15,591 nucleotides of DNA from DYCT01 sp051875715. GTDB lineage: Bacteria > Bacteroidota > Bacteroidia > Bacteroidales > Bacteroidaceae. The stretch is from assembly GCA_051875715.1 (NCBI GenBank), contig JBJEHD010000039.1:1-15591 (forward strand), in the 5' to 3' direction. The position numbers and the translations under genes were made by a program. Position 1 is the stretch's first letter. Each line of letters begins with the position of its first letter. A model generated the notes under the pieces. That model did no database searches, was not told where the DNA came from, and worked only from the letters and a program-made list of their open reading frames with translations. This document shows, piece by piece, positions 1 to 5,963 of this stretch.

Positions 1-150
1 GGTACTCAGCCCTAATTTCTATCGTCTCCAAAAGTTTTACCGGACAGCAATAATATTTATTTGTTTTTTCTGCAAAATTACACTAAGGGTACGCCAAGCT
101 GTGACAGAGGTTGGAGGAAAAAGAGGATTTTGTTAAAAAATCATCTATAT

Positions 151-1203
151 TCAACTTTTAGGAACATCTAAAGCCCGGAATTTTTCTTGAAGGTTCGTTA
201 TCTTTTCCATTAACTCACCGAAAGTCAGAGGTTGTCCATAAATGAAATTCTCCTTCATTTCGTTGTAGTCAGCTTCGTAAGCCGACATTAGTTCTTTACA
301 GGGTACAATCTGGATATTGGCAGGTAGCTCTTTGTCGTAATCCACATAACCAACATGATAGAACTTGCGACGATGTTCCACAATCTCATGATAGAGCACC
401 AAATCATTAAGAGCTATTTCCGCATATGGGGTATGCATCAGCTTCTCCAAGTCATAGAAATGACGTGTTATTCTGTGCGTCCTCGGTTTGCCTTTTTGGA
501 ACTCTTCACACAAGAGGAAAGCTTTTTCCAAGAAAGTCCTGGCGGGACTGACAGTGCGGATTGTCTGGACAAGGTCGGAATCCACATCTTCATCCTTGAA
601 CGTTTGTTCTATAAGTGATGAAATTCTTCTCTTCTCGTAAGGCTCGGACATTGACAACACGCTAATCTCTACTTTAACCGTTGGTATTGCGTATGCGGCT
701 TGGCTATCGTAGAGTGAGGGATACTGAACGTAAAGCACAGAAGGGTCTTTGTCATGTGGAACCTTTTGGGGCTCACCGTTTTCATTGGATATGTCATTGT
801 CTGTGAGAACCGTTACTTCAAGCCCCATTTCGACAAGTTTCACCGATAACTCGTCTTTGAACTCGCCAAACAGGAACTCCTGACCTTTCTCTCGAAGATT
901 ATGTATTTGCGTATTACTGGTGCAGCTTGCACAAGAGAGTTGCTTAACGTTCAGAAAATAGTCACGGCTCAATGCTAAATCAATATCTTCACTGAATCGG
1001 TTGATGATATCCCAGCCTTTACTGAGACTCGTACCACCTTTGAACAAAAGATATTCTGATACACTGGTATGAAAAAGGGCATACAACACTGCTGTTACCC
1101 ACCAGTCCTTCTCGGCAGCAGCTTCATCAATTTGCCGTGCCTCGACCACACCTTGTATCATCGCCTTTCGCTCGTCGAGCGAGAAATCAATCCATTTACT
1201 CAT
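151..1203 (-). CDS. abiEii: AbiEii/AbiGii-family nucleotidyltransferase toxin
   Basis: This is the toxin half of a type IV toxin-antitoxin / abortive infection pair. The family is known for a DNA polymerase beta-like nucleotidyltransferase fold, and related MenT toxins nucleotidylate tRNA. Visible motifs in the 350-residue protein are GGTSLSK near residues 56-62, the metal-binding motif SEDIDL at 71-76, KVEI at 177-180, RTFLEKAFLL at 222-231 and HFYDL at 248-252, in the family order. The start chosen is the ATG at 1203, not the in-frame ATG at 1239. It shares one base with the stop of the upstream antitoxin gene (TAATG) and has GAAAGGA about 9 nt upstream. Such an overlap implies translational coupling. 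The gene is clearly AT-richer than the core genes further right, which suggests horizontal acquisition. Its RNA target cannot be inferred. Confidence 0.9.
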   Translation of the reverse strand: MSKWIDFSLDERKAMIQGVVEARQIDEAAAEKDWWVTAVLYALFHTSVSEYLLFKGGTSLSKGWDIINRFSEDIDLALSRDYFLNVKQLSCASCTSNTQIHNLREKGQEFLFGEFKDELSVKLVEMGLEVTVLTDNDISNENGEPQKVPHDKDPSVLYVQYPSLYDSQAAYAIPTVKVEISVLSMSEPYEKRRISSLIEQTFKDEDVDSDLVQTIRTVSPARTFLEKAFLLCEEFQKGKPRTHRITRHFYDLEKLMHTPYAEIALNDLVLYHEIVEHRRKFYHVGYVDYDKELPANIQIVPCKELMSAYEADYNEMKENFIYGQPLTFGELMEKITNLQEKFRALDVPKS

Positions 1204-1799
1204 TACTTTATTCCTTTCTTTATAATTTGTCGCATCCATACAGGAGCCAACAATAAATCATATTCTATGGTGTCAGTCTCAGGTGTTTCCGAGAACAGTT
1301 GTCCAATCCTCGCTTCAACATCCTGAGTGATGTTATGCTCACCAATGCTGCGTAATGCCTGTACCAATTCTGGCATCAAACGTCCTCGAAATGCAAAGTT
1401 CTTAGGTGCCCCATGCTTCAGAGTCACTGTTCGATTCCCTAATTTCAATTTTCGCCCAGACCCAGTAGTCAGAAAAATAGTATTCATGGGTACTTGCGTT
1501 GAGAATCCTAAGCGATTAGCAGCAGTGGCTCCCGTAGGTATAACTTTTGCCTTATCTCGTTTGGCAATCTCTTTCACTAATTCGTAAGCCGAAGGGTAAA
1601 GGATGCCAAAACGTGTCTTACGTGCCTTAACATACACTCCTTTGGCTATACGCGTAACCAATCCTTCTTTCTCAAATATGGCGAGCAGCTTGGTGACGTA
1701 CTCAACATCATATTGGGGAAAAGATGAAACAAAGAATATCTCGCCGAACTTACTGCGAGTAATCCTTTTTCTAATCTGCTGTACTACTGCATTCTCCAT
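1203..1799 (-). CDS. abiEi: AbiEi-type antitoxin / transcriptional regulator (DUF6088-like)
   Basis: A 198-residue protein with an N-terminal winged-helix-like part (residues about 1-60, ending in an EKEGLVTRIAKGVYVK wing) and a C-terminal domain with PTGATAANRLGFS near 88-100 and a beta-rich TIFLTTGSGRKLKLGNRTV segment. This layout fits AbiEi-family (DUF6088-like) antitoxins, which neutralise the nucleotidyltransferase toxin and repress their own promoter. An upstream in-frame ATG at 1880 would add 27 residues rich in Tyr, His and Cys with no similarity to the family. That extension would also read through the putative promoter and operator, so the start at 1799 is preferred. Its stop overlaps the toxin start by one base. 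Family assignment is by motif recognition only. Confidence 0.85.
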   Translation of the reverse strand: MENAVVQQIRKRITRSKFGEIFFVSSFPQYDVEYVTKLLAIFEKEGLVTRIAKGVYVKARKTRFGILYPSAYELVKEIAKRDKAKVIPTGATAANRLGFSTQVPMNTIFLTTGSGRKLKLGNRTVTLKHGAPKNFAFRGRLMPELVQALRSIGEHNITQDVEARIGQLFSETPETDTIEYDLLLAPVWMRQIIKKGIK

Positions 1800-1819
1800 T
1801 GATTTTGTATATAAATTAT

Positions 1820-1861
1820 GGTCGGAATGATAACAAATATTTCCGACCGTAAAGATGCAAA
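1820..1861 (-). promoter_or_regulatory. Putative autoregulated promoter/operator of the abiE operon
   Basis: A perfect 8-bp inverted repeat, GGTCGGAA (1820-1827) and TTCCGACC (1841-1848), lies 21-49 bp upstream of the antitoxin ATG. The spacer between the arms carries AATATTTG on the minus strand (1834-1841), one mismatch from the Bacteroidetes -7 box TAnnTTTG. A TTTG (1858-1861) lies 16 nt further upstream as a possible -33 element. AbiEi proteins are known to bind inverted repeats at their own promoter, so a repressor operator overlapping the core promoter is the natural reading. The inverted repeat is certain; the promoter assignment is inference, and the spacer is slightly short. Confidence 0.5.
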
Positions 1862-2160
1862 ATTTTTTTTTATACCACAATACTGTAAGAGTTGAAATTA
1901 AGTTTCATTGGCTAATTATAGCGTTTTTCTTATTGTATAGATGGCATTCCGATATAAATAATGTGTCGCTTTTTACATTAGGGGGCAATATTGCCAGAAA
2001 AGACGACTTCAAGAAGAAAATGCCATGACTTGATCAATTCATTGCACACTTGTATGCTATTTGTGGTTCAAAAAAGTTAAAAACGTTAAATATTCGTCTT
2101 TTCTCCAATCTTTAGAATCTACGTAATCACTTTTCTACCGTTTAGTACATAAACTATTGA
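1862..2160. other. AT-rich intergenic spacer between the abiE operon and the LRR remnant
   Basis: About 300 bp with stops in all frames I followed and no gene that I recognise. Its base composition is strongly AT-rich, like the abiE pair and unlike the core genes. It contains a perfect 12-bp palindrome GGCAATATTGCC at 1984-1995. No insertion-sequence ends, tRNA or clear attachment site are visible. In the frame of the LRR fragment downstream there are stops at 2113-2115, 2149-2151 and 2158-2160, so the reading frame opens abruptly at 2161. Confidence 0.5.
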
Positions 2161-2493
2161 TATAAAGAGATTTGCAAATACAGGAATTGCAAAGGCCTAA
2201 CGTCCATCTTCATTCCCGAATCCGTCACAATTATAGGAGACATTTGCTTCGCTGGCGGCACATATCCCATCTACTGCTACCAAAACCTTTTCGATCAACT
2301 GAAGGGCGCATACGGAGATCGTGTCATTCTCTACGACCCTGTCGGCATCGACGAGGTCGTCGGCACAGGTGCCGGAACGCAGCCCATTGTCGGCTACTAC
2401 GATCTGAGTGGACGGCCCTGGCACGGCCGCCTGCAAGGTCTGGTTGTGGTGCGCTACGCCGACGGCATCGCCCGAACGGTCTACATGAAATAG
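2161..2493 (+). pseudogene. C-terminal remnant of a BspA-like leucine-rich-repeat (LRR_5) surface protein
   Basis: Reading from 2161 to the TAG at 2491-2493 gives about 110 open codons with no Met until the third-last sense position, so it lacks a start and is missed by ATG-based gene finding. The beginning reads RNCKGLTSIFIPESVTIIGD (residues 9-28), a near-perfect BspA/TpLRR-type repeat (C..LTSI.IP.SVT.IG). Next come a degenerate repeat end, GIDEVVG, and the C-terminal pattern PIVGYYDLSGRPW...GLVVVRYADG, which is common at the ends of secreted Bacteroides proteins. The N-terminal signal peptide and earlier repeats are absent. Upstream DNA is unrelated and AT-rich. I infer a surface protein gene truncated by a rearrangement that brought in the abiE patch; the other half is not in this window. 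Confidence 0.8.
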
Positions 2494-2592
2494 TTCATTG
2501 GCCGTCTGGCCGCATACGATGACGTAAATCCCATCTTGCTTTTCTTTCGCGCAGTGGGCTCAGAAAGTTCGAGTCGGTGTGTTCAAAATCGG

Positions 2593-2652
2593 TATCTAAT
2601 TGAGATATCTGCATGGAACGTGGAGCGGAGACCGATATTTTCTGTACTTTTG
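2593..2652 (+). promoter_or_regulatory. Putative promoter and LysR-type operator of the HA-domain/oxyR operon
   Basis: TACTTTTG at 2645-2652 is an exact Bacteroidetes -7 box (TAnnTTTG), 57 bp before the first gene of the operon. About 50 bp upstream lies an interrupted palindrome, TATCT-AATTG-AGATA (2593-2607), centred near -56 relative to the expected start site. LysR-type regulators such as OxyR usually bind about there for autoregulation. No good -33 TTTG is seen at the usual spacing, so activator dependence is possible. The boxes are seen directly; OxyR binding is inference. Confidence 0.5.
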
Positions 2653-2708
2653 CCGATGTGAGAATCCGCCCGGATGGGTGGGAAGAGAAAACGTAGATTG
2701 CATGAACC

Positions 2709-2963
2709 ATGGGAAAGAACGAAGAAAACTGGTTGGAGAAGTACGCCGGGCTGAAGGATTACATTTCCCTTCATCGCCACCTGCCGAATAAGAAGAAGGA
2801 GGAGTGCCGGGGACTCTTGAATTGGTGGAAATACAATAAGAAACTGATAAAGCAGGGAAAGCAGAAGCCGGAACGGATGCGTATGCTGATGGAACTGGAC
2901 GCCATGCGCGACTTGCCTGCGCGGCCCGATTCGCAGTCTCTTTGGAAGGAGGGCGCACAATGA
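2709..2963 (+). CDS. Small solo helicase-associated (HA) domain protein
   Basis: An 84-residue, strongly basic protein that is essentially one helicase-associated repeat: WLEKYAGLKDYI near residues 8-19, then HRHLPNKKKEECRGLLNWWKYNKK near 22-45. The pattern W..Y..LK.Y...LPNKK....GLL.WW..NKK is typical of the HA domain (Pfam PF03457), a nucleic-acid-binding module normally repeated after a helicase core. No helicase is present here. The stop overlaps the start of oxyR (ATGA at 2960-2963), so the two genes are probably co-transcribed and translationally coupled. No strong Shine-Dalgarno precedes the ATG, which is normal in Bacteroidetes. The function is unknown; RNA or DNA binding is inferred from the domain. 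Confidence 0.75.
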   Translation: MGKNEENWLEKYAGLKDYISLHRHLPNKKKEECRGLLNWWKYNKKLIKQGKQKPERMRMLMELDAMRDLPARPDSQSLWKEGAQ

Positions 2964-3886
2964 CGTTGCAGCAGTTGGAATACGTGGTGGCTGTCCACCG
3001 TTACCGCCACTTTGCCAAGGCGGCGGACCATTGCGGTGTGACGCAGCCCACGCTGAGCGCGATGATACAGAAACTGGAGGCCGAACTGGACGTGCGCCTC
3101 TTCGAACGAACTTCGCAGCAGGTGGTTCCGACGGCCATCGGGGCGTGCGTGGCCGAGCAGGCCGAGCGCGTGTTGCTCGAGGCCAATCGCCTGCGGGGGA
3201 TGGTGGCGGACGCGCGGCAGTCGTTGGCCGGCACCTTCCGCCTGGCCATCCTGCCCACGATAGCACCCTATCTGCTGCCCCGCTTCTTTCCCCGTTTGTG
3301 TCGCGAGCATCCCGAGATGGACCTGCGGGTGGTGGAGATGAAGACGAACGAGATTCTTTCCGCCTTGCAGCAGGGGACGGTGGATGCCGCCATCCTGGTC
3401 TCGCTTGACAGCATGAACCACTTGGAGCAGACGCCTCTCTACTACGAGCAGTTTCTGGCCTATGTCTCGCGCGACGACGCTTTGTTCTCGCATCGTTCCA
3501 TCCGTTCGGCCGACTTGAACAACGAGTTCCTCTGGCTTTTGGACGAGGGCCATTGCTTCCGCGACCAGTTGGTGAAGTTCTGCAGCCTGCAGTCCGCCCG
3601 TGCCAGCAAGGAGACGTACGCCTTGAGCAGCATCGAGACCTTCATGCGGATGGTGGAAGGGGGCAGGGGAGTGACCTTCATCCCCGAACTGGCCCTCGAA
3701 CAGCTTACGGCACAGCAGCGCGAACTGGTCCGCCCGTTTGCCTTGCCCATCCCTACGCGCCAGGTCGTCCTGCTGACCGCCCACCATTTCGTGCGCCAGG
3801 CCGTGCGCGATGTGTTGGTGCGCAGCATCGTCGGTTGCGTGCCGGCTTCCATGCGGACGCTGAACAATACGGAGCAACGGGTGTGA
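2960..3886 (+). CDS. oxyR: OxyR, hydrogen-peroxide-sensing LysR-type regulator
   Basis: A 308-residue LysR-family regulator. The N-terminal winged helix-turn-helix (residues 1-60; AKAADHCGVTQPTLSAMIQKLE) is followed by a substrate-binding-like sensor domain. The decisive feature is DEGHCFRDQLVKFC. It places cysteines at residues 199 and 208, the same positions and spacing as the peroxidatic and resolving cysteines of E. coli OxyR, inside the same GHC-x8-C context. Peroxide therefore should form the 199-208 disulfide and activate antioxidant genes. The start at 2960 is chosen over the in-frame ATG at 2942 because it begins with the standard MTLQQLEYVV, is preceded by GGAGGG, and overlaps the previous stop (ATGA). 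No catalase, ahpC or dps gene is adjacent in this window. Confidence 0.96.
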   Translation: MTLQQLEYVVAVHRYRHFAKAADHCGVTQPTLSAMIQKLEAELDVRLFERTSQQVVPTAIGACVAEQAERVLLEANRLRGMVADARQSLAGTFRLAILPTIAPYLLPRFFPRLCREHPEMDLRVVEMKTNEILSALQQGTVDAAILVSLDSMNHLEQTPLYYEQFLAYVSRDDALFSHRSIRSADLNNEFLWLLDEGHCFRDQLVKFCSLQSARASKETYALSSIETFMRMVEGGRGVTFIPELALEQLTAQQRELVRPFALPIPTRQVVLLTAHHFVRQAVRDVLVRSIVGCVPASMRTLNNTEQRV

Positions 3887-4383
3887 GACGTGCCGGATTG
3901 ACAAACTGACACTTTGTATTTTCAAACGCGTGTGGCTGCCGTATTTCCGGGCGTGTGGTGGCTTGGTGACTTCTGCGCGAGTGGATGAGGTCTAATCAAC
4001 TGACAATCGGGCGAATCGCGAAATGTTTACAGAAATTCTGGCGCGGAGGAGGGGCCTTCGGCGTGCGGAGAGGCGGGCAAACAGGTGTCCGATAAAAGTC
4101 TTTTACGTATTTCCCGGGGTGCGGGTAGGCGCATCTCCCTCCGAACCTGCTTGCCCGGACGCGTGCGGCTGCCTTCTTCGGTAGCATAAATATGCAAAAA
4201 GGCCGAAACCGACCCCATTGGCAGCGGTGTCTGTGTGCATAAAAATGCCGTGATGGATTTGTATGCACGCCGGATTGGCTTTTCTTGAAACGGGATGTGT
4301 TAGCGGAGTGGGTGGTTCTGCTGTCGGAATGCTCCTTTTGTGTGGCTTTTGCTTTCTTATTGCTTTCGTTCGGCCCGGGTATG
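3887..4383. other. GC-rich convergent intergenic region downstream of oxyR and ansA
   Basis: About 500 bp between the 3' ends of oxyR (plus) and ansA (minus). Several open frames cross it, but their residue composition (many Pro, Arg, His, Ser) is that of antisense or random frames, and the longest minus-strand one runs through the ansA terminator. I see no convincing protein. The region contains short AT palindromes, such as GCATA-AA-TATGC around 4186-4197, and the long inverted repeat listed separately. No clear T-tract terminator for oxyR was found. Confidence 0.5.
4074..4157. repeat. Long imperfect inverted repeat, possible structured RNA
   Basis: CGGGCAAACAGGT (4074-4086) and ACCTGCTTGCCCG (4145-4157) are reverse complements with a single mismatch, giving a 13-position stem around a 58-nt interior. 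The interior holds a small AT palindrome (TAAAA-GTC-TTTTA). No U-tract follows on either strand, so it is not a plain intrinsic terminator. It could be a fold in the oxyR 3' UTR, a small RNA or a remnant repeat element; the sequence alone does not decide. Confidence 0.4.
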
Positions 4384-4406
4384 AAAAAACCGCCTCGCCA
4401 GGCGGT
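4384..4406 (-). terminator. Intrinsic terminator of ansA
   Basis: On the minus strand ACCGCCT-GGCG-AGGCGGT forms a perfect 7-bp GC-rich stem with a 4-nt loop, followed by a run of six T. It lies about 75 bp past the ansA stop and points the same way, so it should end the ansA transcript. Confidence 0.85.
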
Positions 4407-4479
4407 GTCCTTCTTGGGGAGACCATATACAATGGTTAAGAAGGCTTGATACGAGAACAACAGGTTCTTTCTTTATTCT

Positions 4480-5547
4480 CTATAGGATGTGAGGTTTAGG
4501 TAGCGTGATTTCTCCGGCCAGGGGTTCGGCCATCGCCTGACGGATGCGGGCGAAGGGCAGTCCTTTGCCGAGCAGGAACATGAGTTTGGTCAGGGCGGAC
4601 TCGGTAGTGCTGTCGTATCCGCACACCACGCCGGCCGCCAGCAGTTGGAGGCCCGTCTCGTAGCGGTCCATCTCGACGGTTCCGGCGCTGCACTGGGTGA
4701 CGTTGACCACAACAATCTGCCGCTCGTAGGCTTCCTTCAGCAGGCGGATGAGCCAGGGTTTGCGCGGGGCGTTGCCTGTGCCGTAGGTCTCCAGCACCAC
4801 GCCTTTCAGGCCCGGGGCGGTCAGGACGGCTTCGGCCACGTTTTCCTGGATGCCCGGGAAGAGTTTGAGCACGGCCACGTTGGTGTCCATCTGCGTGTGG
4901 GGGCGCAGCGTGCCGGGACCGTATGCTTCGGGCGTATGGATGAATTGCTTTTCGTATTTGATGTGGATGCCGGCTTCGCCGAGGATGGGGTAATTGAACG
5001 ACCGGAAGGCGTTGAAGTTCTCGGCGTTGATTTTGGTGGTCCGGTTACCGCGCATGAGGTGGTTTTCGAAGAAGATGCACACCTCCGGCACGATGGGGCG
5101 TCCGTCTTGCTGCTCGGCGGCAATCTCCAGGCTGGTCAGCAGGTTCTCCTTGCCGTCGGTGCGGAGTACGCCGATGGGCAGTTGCGAACCGGTCAGGATG
5201 ACCGGCTTGCTGAGGCCTTCGAGCATGAAACTCAGCGCGGAAGCGGTGTAGGACATGGTGTCGGTGCCGTGCAGGATGACGTAGCCGTCGTAGCAGTCGT
5301 AGGTCTGCCCGATGACGTCGACCAGTTTGTTCCACACGGCAGGCTCCATGTCGGACGAGTCGATGGGCGGGCAGAACGAGTAGGTGTCGATGTCGAACGA
5401 CAACTTGCTCAACTCGGGCAGGTAGGTCTGCAGTTGGTCGAAATCGAAGTTCTCCAGGGCCCCCGTTTCCGCATTTTCTATCATGCCGATGGTTCCACCG
5501 GTGTAGATTAACAATATGGAAGGTTTTGTAGGGGCCATAGATGACAT
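4480..5547 (-). CDS. ansA: Type I L-asparaginase (AnsA)
   Basis: Hydrolyses L-asparagine to aspartate and ammonia, expected in the cytoplasm because no signal peptide is present. The 355-residue protein has both signature Thr motifs of the family: YTGGTIGMIEN about ten residues in and LHGTDTMSYTASAL near residues 90-103. It also has TGSQLPIGVLRTDGKENL and an allosteric-type C-terminal half containing VVVNVTQCSAGTVEMDRYETG. The longest open frame begins at a TTG at 5568, but that codon overlaps a consensus -7 promoter box, so it cannot be the start. The ATG at 5547, or possibly the one at 5538, is used instead. The gene stands alone, divergent from the thr operon, and supplies aspartate, the precursor of that pathway. 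Confidence 0.95.
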   Translation of the reverse strand: MSSMAPTKPSILLIYTGGTIGMIENAETGALENFDFDQLQTYLPELSKLSFDIDTYSFCPPIDSSDMEPAVWNKLVDVIGQTYDCYDGYVILHGTDTMSYTASALSFMLEGLSKPVILTGSQLPIGVLRTDGKENLLTSLEIAAEQQDGRPIVPEVCIFFENHLMRGNRTTKINAENFNAFRSFNYPILGEAGIHIKYEKQFIHTPEAYGPGTLRPHTQMDTNVAVLKLFPGIQENVAEAVLTAPGLKGVVLETYGTGNAPRKPWLIRLLKEAYERQIVVVNVTQCSAGTVEMDRYETGLQLLAAGVVCGYDSTTESALTKLMFLLGKGLPFARIRQAMAEPLAGEITLPKPHIL

Positions 5548-5565
5548 TTTCTGCTTTATGGTTTG

Positions 5566-5600
5566 CAAAGATAGTGGAATAAATGATATATCATAACAAA
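5566..5600 (-). promoter_or_regulatory. ansA promoter with embedded palindrome
   Basis: Minus-strand TATCTTTG (5566-5573) matches TAnnTTTG exactly and would start transcription only about 10-20 nt before the ATG at 5547. A TTTG at 5597-5600 is a candidate -33 element, though its 23-nt spacer is a little long. The spacer contains a perfect 12-bp palindrome, ATGATATATCAT (5583-5594), which could be a repressor site. The boxes are seen; regulation is inference. Confidence 0.6.
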
Positions 5601-5733
5601 ATGTAAGAAAAGTGAGTCGGCAGACCGCCTGCCCGCGCTCGAAAAGGCGAAAGAATCACACCGGAAAGGCCTTCTTGCTATACATTTATCACGTTTTTTT
5701 CGAGATACGCGATAGTTTGTATCGGATAATTGC

Positions 5734-5741
5734 TACATTTG
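5734..5741 (+). promoter_or_regulatory. -7 box of the thr operon promoter
   Basis: TACATTTG is an exact TAnnTTTG box, placing the transcription start near 5748, about 215 nt before thrA. A TTTG at 5716-5719 is only 14 nt upstream, shorter than the usual spacing, so the -33 element is uncertain. Confidence 0.6.
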
Positions 5742-5747
5742 CAGCAT

Positions 5748-5963
5748 AAAAATAAAATGCATGAGGACTCGATACGACATACGAATGGCCGGCTTTCCGG
5801 GGATGACCCTTCGGGGTTGAGGAAGAGTATCGAGTGTTTCTACGTGATTCACGCTTGCCGAAGCAAGCATTCAGCCATTAAATTTAATTCATCCGAATTG
5901 TGGACTGCCTGTCGTTTCTCGGGGAAAGGACGGGCGGCCGGTCACATAAATTGAAAAGAATCC
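5748..5963 (+). ncRNA. Structured 5' leader of the thr operon, candidate cis-regulatory RNA
   Basis: The ~215-nt untranslated leader contains several independent helices. A perfect 9-bp helix, ACTCGATAC (5767-5775) with GTATCGAGT (5827-5835), encloses two hairpins. These are CCGG-CTTT-CCGG (5789-5800) and ACCC-UUCG-GGGU (5806-5817, a C(UUCG)G tetraloop), making a three-way-junction-like domain. Next come a perfect 6-bp hairpin GCTTGC-CGAA-GCAAGC (5853-5868) and a 9-bp hairpin with one wobble pair, CTGCCTGTC/GACGGGCGG (5905-5913 with 5929-5937). The latter is extended inward by TTTC/GAAA and ends 26 nt before the thrA ATG. There is no U-tract terminator and no leader peptide rich in Thr, Ile or Met. 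If regulatory, it probably acts at translation or through a ligand or protein. I recognise no named riboswitch class. Confidence 0.5.

Noticed and set aside
1..150. Short open tails at the left edge (for example 16 codons to TAA at 51-53 on the plus strand) and a weak AT hairpin at 126-142
   Set aside because: Too short to assign to a gene, and the hairpin is only A-T pairs; neither can be supported.
1203..1239. Longer toxin start at 1239
   Set aside because: The ATG at 1203 has a better ribosome binding site and the coupled TAATG junction; the extra 12 residues look like antitoxin coding sequence read in another frame.
3996..4460. 154-codon minus-strand open frame in the spacer downstream of ansA
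   Set aside because: It runs through the ansA terminator, has a composition rich in Pro, Arg, His and Ser, and shows no family motif.
5730..5954. Open frame of about 74 codons in the thrA leader, and a 19-codon frame from the ATG at 5761
   Set aside because: The longer frame starts at a TTG inside the promoter box and overlaps all leader helices. Neither peptide is enriched in Thr, Ile or Met as a thr leader peptide would be, and no terminator follows.
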